64,000 nt of DNA from Pseudooceanicola sediminis (GTDB lineage Bacteria > Pseudomonadota > Alphaproteobacteria > Rhodobacterales > Rhodobacteraceae), in the NCBI RefSeq assembly GCF_003575965.1, contig NZ_QWJJ01000013.1, positions 88,359 to 152,358 of the forward strand. Direction: 5' to 3'. The position numbers and the translations under genes were made by a program. Below the pieces are notes generated by a model. The model made no database searches and was not told where the DNA came from. It saw nothing but the letters and a program-made list of their open reading frames with translations. Positions 25,868 through 35,371 of this stretch are shown in pieces; the stretch's first letter is position 1, and each line of letters starts with the position of its first letter.

Positions 25868-26998
25868 CCCGGCATCGCCCCCATCCAACACCGCCAGCTG
25901 ATCGGCGGCGCCCAGACCGAACCCGGAATGCGACTGATCCCCGGCTGCTTCACGCTCGGTCTGGCCGATATCGACACGGGCCACAACCGACATGCCCGGC
26001 ACCAGACGCGCCGCCAACGCCTGATCGGGGTCGATGTTGATGCGCACAGGCAGCCGCTGCGAGATCTTGATGAAATTACCGGTCGCGTTGGAACTGCCCA
26101 TGACGCTGAACTCCGAACCCGTGGCGGGTGAAAAGCTGGCGATCCGCCCTGTCATCACGGCTTCGCCCAGGGCGTCGACTGTAAAACTGACCTTTTGCCC
26201 GATGTTCATGCCGGACAGCTGCGTTTCCTTGAAATTGGCGACCACCCAGATCGTGTCCGGCACCAGGGACGTCAGCTTGGTGCCCGCGGTGACATACTGG
26301 CCGACGTGGGCAGCAACCTCGCCCAACCGCCCGTCGACCGGCGCCACGATCCGGGTGTTATCCAGCGATATCTGCGCCAGTTTGACGGTGGCCTCGGCCT
26401 GGCGCACATTTGCCTCCAGCGACGTTCGCCCCGTGATGACCGATGCCAGGGACTGACGTGCCGTCTCTGCGTTGGCCGTGGCCTGTTGCACGGCGGCCTG
26501 CGCCTGTTCATAGCTCAGCTGGGATTCATCTGCTGTCTGGTTCGACAGCACCCCGCGCTGCTTCAGCGCGTTGGAGCGGTCCAGATTCGCCTGGGCCAGT
26601 TTAAGGCTCGCCTTGGCAGACACGACGCCCGCCTCGGCGGCATTTACGCTGGCTTCGGCAGATTTGCGATCTTGGTCCGAATTGGTCAGTGCCGCGCGTG
26701 CTGCATCCAGCGCCGCCTGTGCCTGCGCGACCTTTTCGCGGTAACTGTCCTCGTCGATCCTGACCAATAGATCTCCGGCCTTCACACGCTGATAATCCTG
26801 CACGGCAACCTCGGCCACCTCTCCGGCCAACTGCGGTGCGATGAACGTGACCTGCCCCCGGACATAAGCGTCGTCGGTGACGCGCATCGTCGTTTCGAAG
26901 GGCGGCAGACGCCAGGCGTACAACACGCCCAGAACACCCAGAACACCGATGGCACAGGCTAGAAATGTCGCGATATGGCGGGAAAAGCGGGAAATCAT
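25847..26998 (-). CDS. emrA: HlyD/EmrA-type membrane fusion protein
   Basis: A 383-residue periplasmic adaptor anchored by one N-terminal membrane span (residues 8-30). It has a lipoyl-like half (VTFIAPQLAGEVAEVAVQDYQRVKAGDLL read across 49-77), a long alpha-helical hairpin rich in Ala, Gln and Glu (about 85-210), and the second half-motif RIVAPVDGRLGEVAAHVGQYV (about 222-242). A beta-barrel domain then ends the protein. It links the inner-membrane EmrB-type pump to an outer-membrane channel. It starts 12 bp after emrB. The last codons overlap pccR from the other strand. Confidence 0.9.
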   Translation of the reverse strand: MISRFSRHIATFLACAIGVLGVLGVLYAWRLPPFETTMRVTDDAYVRGQVTFIAPQLAGEVAEVAVQDYQRVKAGDLLVRIDEDSYREKVAQAQAALDAARAALTNSDQDRKSAEASVNAAEAGVVSAKASLKLAQANLDRSNALKQRGVLSNQTADESQLSYEQAQAAVQQATANAETARQSLASVITGRTSLEANVRQAEATVKLAQISLDNTRIVAPVDGRLGEVAAHVGQYVTAGTKLTSLVPDTIWVVANFKETQLSGMNIGQKVSFTVDALGEAVMTGRIASFSPATGSEFSVMGSSNATGNFIKISQRLPVRINIDPDQALAARLVPGMSVVARVDIGQTEREAAGDQSHSGFGLGAADQLAVLDGGDAGSADLVR

Positions 26999-27010
26999 GG
27001 CGAAACTCGA

Positions 27011-28759
27011 TCAAGCAGCTTGGGGAGGAGAAGGATTGGCGGGGTCGTTCACCGAAACGGCAGCGTCAGCCGCGGCCTTGCGCCGGGCGCGCCAGCCATC
27101 CAGGGCGACATGCCCCAGCAACAGGGCCAGCGCCGCCGTGGACAGCGCGGCAACACCCAGAAAGGCGTCGTTGTAGGCCAGGACCGAGGCCTGGGTCGCC
27201 ACCTGGCGCCCCATCACCGTGGCCGCCTGTCCGGCCAGTTGCGCCGGGTCGGAAATGGACGATGAATAGGCGGCGCCATAGGCCGACATTTGCGACGCGA
27301 CCATGGGGTCGGTGGCCGGCAGCGCTTCGTACAGGCGGGTCAGGTGCAGTTTCTGGCGGATCTGAACAAAGGTCGAAAACAGGGCACTGCCGAAGACACC
27401 GCCGATCTTCTGGGTCGAGATGAAAACGACGATGAAGCTCAGCAGGTATTGCGGCCCGCGCGCCAGCGCCGACAACAGGCCGGACAAGAGAGCGGGCGGC
27501 AGGAACAGCGCCGAGGCCATGGCGATCAGCCCCTGCGACAGGTACATCTGCGACGGCGCGATCTGTGACGTGGCCCGGGCATCCATCAGCGAACCGACAA
27601 TCAACAGGCTCAGCGAAACGATGTGAAATTGCTGCACCCGCTCGGGTTTCAGCGTAAAGGCGCAGATCACTCCGCCCAGTATGGTCACGCAGAGCACGAC
27701 GACCCACAGCATCCGTGTTTGATCATTCAGCAGGCCAAGCGCGCGAAACAGACCGGCGGCCCCCGAACTCTGTTCACTCAGCACCAGACGGAACAGCAGC
27801 AATGTGCCCGCGAAGTGCAGGACAGGCGGGCTGGTCAGCCAGCGGATGTCGATCAGCGGTGAGGTCCGGTTCAGCTCGATACACGCCGCAACGGCAAAGG
27901 CCGCGACCCCGACCGCCAGAAGCACCCCCAGCCAGGGTTGCTCGAACCACCAATAGAGAGGGCCCAGCGTAAAGCTGACGGCGAGAGCCCCGAAACTGAC
28001 CGCGATCAACAGGAATGAGATCACGTCGGCGGACTCGATCACCTTGCTGCGCGGAGGAGAGTTCAGCGGAAACAGGTAGATCAGGCCGAAACCGATCGCA
28101 GCCATTGCCGCCTCGAACGCGGTCAGACCATGCCACAGCCCGACCTCCAACAGGTGCGGCGACACCAGCCGCGTCACCGACGAGCCCATGAAGATCGCCG
28201 TCAGCGCCGCCGACAGGCCGATATTCAGCTTTTTCTCGGGTGGCAGCGGCTCCAGCATGTACAGAAACGCCAGCGACGTCATTGGCGCCGCCGCCATGCC
28301 CGACAGAAACCGGACCGCCATGTTCGACCACAGGCCATCGGCCGCGTAGTTCAGCAGCGCTGCCAACAGAAACCCGATAATCGACAGCTCTGCAAAATTC
28401 CGCAGCCCGTATTGGGCACGGATCTTGATCAACGCCAGCGTCAGCGAGACGTTCGGTGCCAGATAGGCCGCGACCAGCCAGGTCGTCTCGGCCTGCGTCG
28501 CGCCGAAACCGCCCTGCAACTGCTGCACGTTGGCCGAAACGACGCTCTGCCCGAACCCCTGCGCCAAGGCCAGCAGAACCGAGGTTCCGAAATAGCCGCT
28601 CGCACGCAGGCGCGACATCGGCACGAACGGTGGCGGCGACGGGGGCTGGGGGCTGGTCGACGGCGCCTCGGCCTCTTCACCGGAAACCGGTTCTTGGCGG
28701 TCCGTATCAGCGCGGGGCACCGCCTGCTCTGTTCCCGTCGTGTGGGTGCGCTCGGTCAT
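27011..28759 (-). CDS. emrB: EmrB/QacA-type (DHA2) MFS efflux pump
   Basis: A 582-residue MFS protein with about 14 spans. An unusual N-terminal Pro/Glu-rich extension of about 48 residues (EAPSTSPQPPSPPPFVPMS) precedes the first span. The motif A region is diverged from that of classic drug pumps, and the closest layout is the DHA2 group with an EmrA partner. The start codon overlaps the marR stop (ATGA) and the adaptor gene follows after 12 bp, so marR-emrB-emrA form one operon. Function as multidrug or weak-acid efflux is inferred from this layout. Confidence 0.85.
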   Translation of the reverse strand: MTERTHTTGTEQAVPRADTDRQEPVSGEEAEAPSTSPQPPSPPPFVPMSRLRASGYFGTSVLLALAQGFGQSVVSANVQQLQGGFGATQAETTWLVAAYLAPNVSLTLALIKIRAQYGLRNFAELSIIGFLLAALLNYAADGLWSNMAVRFLSGMAAAPMTSLAFLYMLEPLPPEKKLNIGLSAALTAIFMGSSVTRLVSPHLLEVGLWHGLTAFEAAMAAIGFGLIYLFPLNSPPRSKVIESADVISFLLIAVSFGALAVSFTLGPLYWWFEQPWLGVLLAVGVAAFAVAACIELNRTSPLIDIRWLTSPPVLHFAGTLLLFRLVLSEQSSGAAGLFRALGLLNDQTRMLWVVVLCVTILGGVICAFTLKPERVQQFHIVSLSLLIVGSLMDARATSQIAPSQMYLSQGLIAMASALFLPPALLSGLLSALARGPQYLLSFIVVFISTQKIGGVFGSALFSTFVQIRQKLHLTRLYEALPATDPMVASQMSAYGAAYSSSISDPAQLAGQAATVMGRQVATQASVLAYNDAFLGVAALSTAALALLLGHVALDGWRARRKAAADAAVSVNDPANPSPPQAA

Positions 28760-29199
28760 TCGGACGCCGCCTTCACGATGTTTTCCAGCATCTGATGGAT
28801 GACGCGGTCCGCGACCTCCAGATCCTCTTCCGGGATGCCCTCAATCAGTTCGTGGCGGATCGCTTCGGTCAGTTCCGTCACGGTCTGCGCCTGTGCCCGT
28901 GCTGGCGCAGTCATGTGAACGTGGCGCTGACGCCGATCCTGGGAAGAGATCTCGCGGCGCACCAACCCTGCCTCTTCCAACCCGTCGATCAGCCGCGCCA
29001 TCGTGGGCCGCTCAACATCCATCGCCTCGGCCAGCTCGGCCTGTGTCTGGGCCTCGCAGGTGTTCATGTGCAGCAGCAAGCGGGCGCGCGCATAGGTCAA
29101 CCCGTGCGAACTGGTCCGCGCATCGAACAGCGTCCGCACTTTCCGGGTCAGCGTGACGAGGTTGCGGTAAAAGGTTTCGCGAGAGTCTCTCTGGGTCAT
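28756..29199 (-). CDS. MarR-family transcriptional regulator
   Basis: A 147-residue winged-helix regulator. The DNA-binding region is clear: TQAELAEAMDVERPTMARLIDGLEEAGLVRREISSQDRRQRHVHM spans residues about 54-98, with the wing carrying the typical SxDRRQRHVHMT form. Helical dimerisation segments lie at both ends. I chose the ATG at 29199; a TTG nine bases upstream is in frame. As first gene of the operon it probably represses emrB-emrA and itself, with release by a phenolic or hydrophobic ligand, as is usual for the family. Confidence 0.9.
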   Translation of the reverse strand: MTQRDSRETFYRNLVTLTRKVRTLFDARTSSHGLTYARARLLLHMNTCEAQTQAELAEAMDVERPTMARLIDGLEEAGLVRREISSQDRRQRHVHMTAPARAQAQTVTELTEAIRHELIEGIPEEDLEVADRVIHQMLENIVKAASE

Positions 29200-29216
29200 C
29201 GGAATCAAGATAGCCT

Positions 29217-29229
29217 GCTAATCAATAGC
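29217..29229. promoter_or_regulatory. Candidate MarR operator
   Basis: GCTAATCAATAGC, an imperfect palindrome with complementary GCTA/TAGC ends, lies 18 bp upstream of the marR start codon within the only AT-rich stretch nearby. MarR proteins usually bind such short palindromes over their own promoters. There is no further support. Confidence 0.35.
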
Positions 29230-29351
29230 ACCCTACCTAAAGTCGCAGAGGTGAATCGGCAAGCCGGTGAGCCATGCAAAAATCGCAAGGCCGTACTGTC
29301 GTCTTTAAAAGAGAGAAGTGTGAATTCGCCGCCTGCGCGCGGGCAGGTGCG

Positions 29352-30257
29352 TCAGACCTTGGTGGCGACGGACGGCGGTGTGATCTGGCGACGCTTCAGC
29401 ACCGCTTCGCGCCACGTGATAAAGGTCACCGACGACAGGATCAGCACACCACCCAGCACCACGAAAGGGTCGACGGGTTCATCGAATACGAATGCCCCCA
29501 ACGACACCGCCCAGACCAATTGCAGAAACGTCACGGGCTGCGTCACCGTCATGGGCGCGGCCTTGAAAGCCAGCGTCATGAAATAATGCCCCAAGGTTGC
29601 CAGCACCGCGACCAGAAACAACTGTCCAAGCTGGCCCAGGCTTGGCGGCACCCAGACGGGCAATGCAAGCGGCAGCAGGCCGATCGACACGGTGATCGAC
29701 AACATCGCGACAATGACCAGCGCATCGACATCGTCCGACAGACGCTTGCTGATCATGTACGACGCGGCGAAACAGGTGGCTGTCCCCAGCATCGCCAGGT
29801 GACCGGGACCGATTTCGCGCAAACCCGGGCGCAGGATGATGAAGGCCCCGATCAGCCCGCAGATCACAGCCATGATCCGGCGCGATGCCAGCCGCTCTCC
29901 CAGAAACAATGCCGCCCCGATGGTGATCAGGATGGGCGACAGGTAATTCATCGCCGTCACATCGGCGATCGGAATGCGGGCCATGGCGTAAAACCACAGC
30001 GCCACGCCCACGGAATGCACCGCACCTCGCACTGCGATCAGCCGCCACTGGCGCGCCGCCAGCCGCATCGCCAGCAATCGCGGCACCAGCGGGATCAGGA
30101 TCAGCAAACCCAGGCTGAACCGAAGGAATGCCGCCTGCGTCGAAGGCAGCGCCGTTCCCAGGCTTTTGACCAGCGCATTGACACCGACAAACATCATGCC
30201 CGCCGCCAGCATCCACAGCACCCCGCTCACAGGGTTAGATTTACGTGCTTCCATCAT
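29352..30257 (-). CDS. EamA/DMT-family transporter
   Basis: A 301-residue inner-membrane protein made of two EamA repeats of five spans each (about residues 10-145 and 152-285). The repeat endings LGERLASRRIMAVICGLIGAF and FDEPVDPFVVLGGVLIL contain the family (G/D)E motif. Members export amino acids, metabolites or nucleotide precursors, so the substrate is open. Its ATG at 30257 is followed by a second ATG in frame. The neighbours give no clue. Confidence 0.88.
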   Translation of the reverse strand: MMEARKSNPVSGVLWMLAAGMMFVGVNALVKSLGTALPSTQAAFLRFSLGLLILIPLVPRLLAMRLAARQWRLIAVRGAVHSVGVALWFYAMARIPIADVTAMNYLSPILITIGAALFLGERLASRRIMAVICGLIGAFIILRPGLREIGPGHLAMLGTATCFAASYMISKRLSDDVDALVIVAMLSITVSIGLLPLALPVWVPPSLGQLGQLFLVAVLATLGHYFMTLAFKAAPMTVTQPVTFLQLVWAVSLGAFVFDEPVDPFVVLGGVLILSSVTFITWREAVLKRRQITPPSVATKV

Positions 30258-30492
30258 GCTTTCAGGGGTTAAGGCGATTGATGCACCTGCACAAGCCCCC
30301 AGCAGAAAACGCCACCCGCCGTTTTCAGGTGGTGCAAGGCAATCCTCGCCCGGTCAGCAACACCGCACCACGCGCTCCGTTCATCCGCGGGTCACACCAC
30401 GGGCGCACGCCCTCACCAGCAGCGGCCATCGCGCCGCCCCGCTGCACCGGCGTTCAACAGGTCGCGCAGGATGCTCAGCCGCGTCGCCGCCG

Positions 30493-31359
30493 TCAGAACC
30501 ACTGCCCAGGTTCCATCAGCCCGAAATCCAGCAACTGCCTGGAGTTCCATTCGAATTTCTCAGAATTGTGCCACACGAAAGACGCAATTTCGCGCCGTGA
30601 CCCTGGATTGCGCTTCAGCGCCTTGGCCGTGCGAAACGAACAGATACACACCGTAAGATTGTGATGCCATGGGCAGGAATACGTGTTGTATTCCTCATCG
30701 TCAAAGGTGTGATCTTCACGCAGCCGCAGGCCACGCCGGGATCGGAACAGCGAAATCCTGTCGATCTTGCGGCGACCGGGGGGAATGTGTTCCTCGTACC
30801 GCCAACGCAATCCGCCAAAGAAATCCAGTTGCCTGTCCTTGGCCGCGCCCTGCGCATCCAGCCGTGCCAGCGCGTAATAACCGGACTTGTCGAGATATGC
30901 GTTGTCCATCGACACCGCGTCCGGGAACCGTTCCAGATCATCTGCATATATGTCGATCACATACGACAGCATCGAGGTGCGGCGCTCTTCGGTATGGAAC
31001 ATCAGCAATTCACCCACCGTGCGGCTTTCGCAGAACGGGTGAAACAGGAACTCGGCGTTATAGCAGTAATACAACCACGTGCCGGTCGGCGCGGCCTCGT
31101 TGACCGCATTGACGGCCTCGCTCAGCGCATCGTCCCGCGCCATCGAATAGCGGATGCGCGTCACCGTATGGGCCAGGTCATCGGCCAGCTCGAACACGTC
31201 GGGTGCAAACAACAGCACCTGGGCAAACCCTGCGTCCCGGTGATGGCGCAGGGTCGCATCCAGCGCGACATCGTCCTCGGCAAAGATCATCGCGATCGGC
31301 CCCTTGGCCAACAGCGGCTGGTCGGCGCGCAGGAACCTGCTCAGACTGTCGAAGTACAC
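30493..31359 (-). CDS. Conserved-looking protein, possibly glycosyltransferase family 2-like
   Basis: A 288-residue soluble protein. The N-terminal part alternates strands and helices (PIAMIFAEDDVALDATLRHHRDAGFAQVLLFAP), which fits a nucleotide-sugar-binding GT-A fold, and DIYADDLERFPDA (about 138-150) could supply an acidic metal site. The C-terminal part has an unusual cluster, YNTYSCPWHHNLTVCICSFRTAKALK. I remember related proteins of this order being named as family 2 glycosyltransferases, but the evidence in sequence is weak. It is divergent from miaB with a 133-bp gap. Confidence 0.6.
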   Translation of the reverse strand: MYFDSLSRFLRADQPLLAKGPIAMIFAEDDVALDATLRHHRDAGFAQVLLFAPDVFELADDLAHTVTRIRYSMARDDALSEAVNAVNEAAPTGTWLYYCYNAEFLFHPFCESRTVGELLMFHTEERRTSMLSYVIDIYADDLERFPDAVSMDNAYLDKSGYYALARLDAQGAAKDRQLDFFGGLRWRYEEHIPPGRRKIDRISLFRSRRGLRLREDHTFDDEEYNTYSCPWHHNLTVCICSFRTAKALKRNPGSRREIASFVWHNSEKFEWNSRQLLDFGLMEPGQWF

Positions 31360-31492
31360 TCGGGCCGCCCCTGTTCTGTCGCTGCGTCCCCGTCAGGAAA
31401 CCCGGCTTTCCCCTGCATTGCAAGCACCCCCGCATCTGGTGTAGGACACCGCCTTGTTCCCACACGTCCCTTTCCCGATAAGGCAAGCGATC

Positions 31493-32815
31493 ATGGCCGA
31501 GACCAAGAAGCTGTTCATCAAGACCTACGGTTGCCAGATGAACGTCTATGACAGCGAGCGTATGGCCGAAGCGCTCGGCGGCAACGGCTACGAGGAAGTC
31601 TCCTCTGCGGCCGAGGCGGACATGATCCTGCTCAACACGTGTCATATTCGTGAAAAAGCGGCTGAAAAGATCTATTCGGAACTTGGCCGGATGCGCGACC
31701 TCAAGACCGCCAAACCCGATCTAAAGATCGGCATCGCCGGATGTGTCGCGCAGGCCGAAGGCGCCGAGATCATGCGCCGTCAACCGATGGTCGATCTGGT
31801 CGTCGGCCCGCAAAGCTATCACCGCCTGCCCGAGATGGAAGCCAGGGCGGGTGGCGGCGAAAAGGTGCTCGACACCGATTTCCCCGAAGAAGACAAGTTC
31901 GAGCTGTTGAAGGCCCGTCCGAAATCGAAACGTGGTCCCACCGCTTTCCTGACCGTTCAGGAAGGGTGCGACAAGTTCTGTGCCTTCTGCGTCGTGCCCT
32001 ATACACGTGGCGCCGAAGTATCCCGCCCCGTCGATCGCATCCTCACCGAGGCGCGGGACCTGGTCGCGCGCGGCGTGCGCGAAATCACCATGCTGGGTCA
32101 GAACGTCAACGCCTACCACGGCGCCGGGACGGATGGCCGGGACTGGACGCTGGCCCGCCTGATCTGGGAGCTGGCCGAGATCGACGGCCTAGAGCGTCTG
32201 CGCTTTACCACCTCGCACCCCAACGACATGAGCGACGATCTGATCGACGCCCATGGCCGCTGCGAAAAGCTGATGCCCTACCTGCACCTGCCCGTGCAAT
32301 CGGGCAGCGACCACATTCTGAAACGGATGAACCGCAGCCATACCCGCGACAGCTACCTGCGCCTGATCGACCGCATTCGCACGGCCCGTCCCGACATCCT
32401 GCTCTCAGGCGACTTCATCGTCGGCTTCCCCGAGGAAACCGACGCGGATTTCCGTGATACCGTCCGCCTGATCGAAGAGGTCGGCTATGGGCAGGCCTAC
32501 AGCTTCAAGTACTCCACCCGGCCCGGCACCCCCGCGGCGGAACGCGGCCAGATCGACGATGCCGTCGCCTCTGAACGGCTTGCCGAATTGCAGGCCCTGA
32601 TCACCCGTCAGCAGCGCGCCGTTCAGGATGCGATGATCGGCAAGGAGGTTGGGGTATTGTTCGAAAAGGCGGGCCGGATGCCGGGGCAGATGGTCGGAAA
32701 ATCGGACCACCTGCATGCCGTGCATGTCGATTCCGATACCCTGCAACCCGGCGACCTGCGCCGCGTGCGCATCATCGGATCAAACACCAACTCCCTCTCC
32801 GGGGTCGTGCTGTAA
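31493..32815 (+). CDS. miaB: tRNA-2-methylthio-N6-isopentenyladenosine-37 methylthiotransferase
   Basis: MiaB adds a methylthio group to i6A37 of tRNAs reading UNN codons. The 440-residue protein has the N-terminal UPF0004 domain with three Cys for the auxiliary cluster (YGCQMN, NTCHIR, AGCVAQ). The radical-SAM domain has CDKFCAFC (CxxxCxxC, about 163-170), and the C-terminal TRAM domain ends the protein. I placed the start at ATG 31493, giving [17 protein letters not shown]; the frame is open further upstream. The organism should also encode MiaA, which is not in the window. Confidence 0.96.
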   Translation: MAETKKLFIKTYGCQMNVYDSERMAEALGGNGYEEVSSAAEADMILLNTCHIREKAAEKIYSELGRMRDLKTAKPDLKIGIAGCVAQAEGAEIMRRQPMVDLVVGPQSYHRLPEMEARAGGGEKVLDTDFPEEDKFELLKARPKSKRGPTAFLTVQEGCDKFCAFCVVPYTRGAEVSRPVDRILTEARDLVARGVREITMLGQNVNAYHGAGTDGRDWTLARLIWELAEIDGLERLRFTTSHPNDMSDDLIDAHGRCEKLMPYLHLPVQSGSDHILKRMNRSHTRDSYLRLIDRIRTARPDILLSGDFIVGFPEETDADFRDTVRLIEEVGYGQAYSFKYSTRPGTPAAERGQIDDAVASERLAELQALITRQQRAVQDAMIGKEVGVLFEKAGRMPGQMVGKSDHLHAVHVDSDTLQPGDLRRVRIIGSNTNSLSGVVL

Positions 32816-33064
32816 GCGCCCCTCGGATTGCCGCGCCCCCAGGTAAGAGCCATCAGCAGGTCCGGCCATGGTCCCGGACCGGCGCCGCCCCTACGTTTAC
32901 CCTATTCGACTAAAATACTTTGTAAATTCGATACACCGGCGTAAGTGCTGTCCATGACATGGGGCAGCGCACCAAGCCTGCCTGACATGATGTTTCAGGC
33001 GATCCCGGCATGGCCTCCAGAAGGATGCACAATCCGGCGCCGCTCCGCTTTCAGGACCGTAAAA

Positions 33065-33397
33065 ATGAAAACCTTGCTCAACTCTGCGGCGTTCGCGCTG
33101 TGCCTGCTGCCGTCCGTTCCCGCCCTGGCGTCGACCCCGGCCACCCCCGAAACCGCACCTCGCCCGGTCATCGTCAGCTGCTTTCGCGGCCCCTGGACCG
33201 AGGTGATCTGGGACCATGCCAATCCGAAATTCATCCGCAGCCTGCGCGCGCTCGGCTATGATCAGGAAACGTCGGAGGCCATCGGCAACGACATCTGCCG
33301 CAACCCCGCCCTGGTCAACGATCCGGCGGCCATGCGTGCCGAAATGACCCGGATCTACGAAGAATCCCTGACCTACCTGAGCCGTCAGAACGGCTGA
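33065..33397 (+). CDS. Small exported protein of unknown function (110 residues)
   Basis: The N-terminus MKTLLNSAAFALCLLPSVPALA is a signal peptide with a likely cut after ALA at 22. The 88-residue mature domain contains two Cys (VSCFRGPW and NDICRNP) that may form a disulfide in the periplasm, and is otherwise helical (FIRSLRALGYDQETSEAIGNDI). I do not recognise the family. The region just upstream (32905-32940) is AT-rich and promoter-like, and a hairpin follows the gene. I chose ATG 33065 because the longer frame upstream lacks a signal peptide at its start. Confidence 0.75.
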   Translation: MKTLLNSAAFALCLLPSVPALASTPATPETAPRPVIVSCFRGPWTEVIWDHANPKFIRSLRALGYDQETSEAIGNDICRNPALVNDPAAMRAEMTRIYEESLTYLSRQNG

Positions 33398-33719
33398 CGC
33401 CCCGCTCCGTGCGGCGCGCCACGCCCCAGCCTCCCGACATTGCAAGGGCCGACGCATCTCCGTGCGCCGGCTTTTGCCTTTGCGACCCGCCATAACGGGC
33501 CAGCCCCGCCGCGTCGCCAGGCCATCCGCGCCCCGCGTCGCGTCCGGAGCGATCGATGCCCCGGTCCTTTCGTTGCGGTATTTTCATACTTTGCGGGCAG
33601 AGTGTCGCCCAAGCGATCATTCGGGGCTTGCCGGAAGCCGCGCGCGCTGCCACCTTATATGTCAGGGGCCGCGCCCTGCGAGCCCTCTCTGCGACCCAAG
33701 CCCATTGAAGGAGCGCTAC
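33398..33719. other. Intergenic stretch of 322 bp before phoH
   Basis: It contains the terminator of the small exported protein gene at 33448-33475 and presumably the promoter of the phoH operon. I see no gene; frames here are extensions of phoH or shadows. Confidence 0.5.
33448..33475 (+). terminator. Terminator after the 110-residue exported protein
   Basis: GCCGACGCA pairs with TGCGCCGGC around a six-base loop with one mismatch, followed by TTTT. It lies about 50 bp after the stop codon at 33397. Confidence 0.65.
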
Positions 33720-34745
33720 TTGGCCACAAGCCTGCTGACCCCGCAATCGGATGATGTCACCCTAGCCGAAGTCGCTGTCGAATTTCCCGACAACTTTCTT
33801 CTGATAGAACTCTGCGGCGAATTTGATCGCAATCTGGCCCAGATTGAAAAACACCTCGGCACCCAGATCCTGCGTCGCGGCAACCACCTTATCGCCATTG
33901 GCAGCGCCCCAGCCGCGAAAGAAACGGTGGATGTCCTGCGCGCGCTCTATTCCCGCCTCGAGGCCGGTCGGGAGGTCGAGAGCGGCGATATAGATCGCGA
34001 ATTGCGCATGAACAGTTCCGCAGCCATCCCCGCCACCACCACGCCCGGCGACGCCGGTGCCCAGCTTGAGATGTTCAAAGGTGGCCGGGTCGAGATCAAG
34101 ACCCGCAAGAAAATGGTCGAACCCCGGACCGAGGCACAAAAAGCCTATGTCCAGAACCTCTTCGCCCATGAACTCGCCTTTGGCATCGGCCCTGCCGGCA
34201 CGGGCAAGACCTACCTTGCCGTGGCAGTCGCCGTTTCGATGTTCATCGAAGGCCACGTCGACAAGATCATCCTGTCCCGCCCCGCTGTCGAAGCGGGCGA
34301 AAAGCTCGGCTATCTGCCCGGCGACATGAAGGACAAGATCGATCCCTACATGCAGCCGCTCTACGACGCCCTGAACGACTTCCTGCCCGGCAAGCAACTC
34401 GCCAAGCTGATGGAGGAAAAGCGGATCGAGATCGCGCCGCTGGCCTTCATGCGGGGCCGCACCCTTGCAAACGCCTACGTGGTGCTGGACGAGGCGCAGA
34501 ACGCCACCACCATGCAGATGAAAATGTTCCTGACCCGGCTTGGTCAGGGGTCACGCATGGCGATCACCGGGGACCGGTCGCAGGTCGACCTGCCGCGCGG
34601 AGTCAATTCCGGCCTGCGCGACGCGGAACGCCTGCTCAGTCATATTCCCGACATCAGCTTCAACTACTTCACCTCCAAGGATGTCGTGCGCCACCCCCTT
34701 GTGGCCAAGATCATCGAAGCCTATGAGGCCGACGAAACCACATAA
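33720..34745 (+). CDS. phoH: PhoH-family ATPase
   Basis: A 341-residue P-loop ATPase of the PhoH/YbeZ type, thought to act in RNA metabolism with YbeY. Walker A is GPAGTGKTYLA (about 160) and Walker B is YVVLDEAQN (about 255), with an N-terminal KH-like segment (FLLIELCGEFDRNLAQIEKHLGTQI in the region 21-45). No ATG fits. I propose TTG at 33720, preceded by AAGGAG at normal spacing; the frame is open upstream without family similarity. It starts the operon phoH-ybeY-corC-lnt. Confidence 0.92.
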   Translation: MATSLLTPQSDDVTLAEVAVEFPDNFLLIELCGEFDRNLAQIEKHLGTQILRRGNHLIAIGSAPAAKETVDVLRALYSRLEAGREVESGDIDRELRMNSSAAIPATTTPGDAGAQLEMFKGGRVEIKTRKKMVEPRTEAQKAYVQNLFAHELAFGIGPAGTGKTYLAVAVAVSMFIEGHVDKIILSRPAVEAGEKLGYLPGDMKDKIDPYMQPLYDALNDFLPGKQLAKLMEEKRIEIAPLAFMRGRTLANAYVVLDEAQNATTMQMKMFLTRLGQGSRMAITGDRSQVDLPRGVNSGLRDAERLLSHIPDISFNYFTSKDVVRHPLVAKIIEAYEADETT

Positions 34746-34828
34746 CGTCTCCTGGCAGGACGCGGCCCGATGCCCCGTCCTGCCGATTTAGTCCGGGGGT
34801 GCGGGGGCCGACAGCCCCTGCGAGCAAC

Positions 34829-35347
34829 GTGAGCGCACTGACAGATACCGTGATCGAGGATGACCGCTGGCACACCGCCGGCCTTGCCTCGTTGGCCGAA
34901 CGCGCCGCGCTCGCCACCCTGACGCACCTCGGCATCGACGTCGGCGCGCATGAAATCTGCGTCATGGGCTGTGACGATGCGCGGATTGCCCGCCTCAACA
35001 CCGAATTTCGCGACAAGCCCACCCCCACGAACGTCCTGTCCTGGCCCGCCGAGGATCTGGCAGCGCAAGAGGACGGTGCGCCCCCCTTTGCGCCCGACAG
35101 CGACGATCCCATGGACAGTGAACTGGGCGATATTGCCATCTCCTACGACACCTGTGCCCGCGAAGCGAAAGAATCAGGCCTGCCCTTCGCGGACCACGTG
35201 ACGCACCTCGTCGTGCACGGAATCCTTCATCTTCTGGGCTATGACCACGTCCGGGACGGCGATGCGGAGCTGATGGAGCGGAAAGAAGTCGAAATACTTG
35301 GCAATCTGGGTATCGGTGACCCATATAATCGAAATGGCGGGCAATAG
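34829..35347 (+). CDS. ybeY: Endoribonuclease YbeY (rRNA maturation factor)
   Basis: YbeY is a zinc-dependent endoribonuclease needed for 16S rRNA maturation and ribosome quality control. The zinc motif is HGILHLLGYDH (three His, HxxxHxxxxxH) near residue 130, and the core RDKPTPTNVLSWP (about 62-74) is the second signature. GTG at 34829 gives a 172-residue protein; a longer start at 34799 is possible but lies closer to phoH. It sits in the usual order after phoH and before the CBS protein. Confidence 0.93.
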   Translation: MSALTDTVIEDDRWHTAGLASLAERAALATLTHLGIDVGAHEICVMGCDDARIARLNTEFRDKPTPTNVLSWPAEDLAAQEDGAPPFAPDSDDPMDSELGDIAISYDTCAREAKESGLPFADHVTHLVVHGILHLLGYDHVRDGDAELMERKEVEILGNLGIGDPYNRNGGQ

Positions 35348-35371
35348 GCCCGCGACAACTGGAAAGGTACA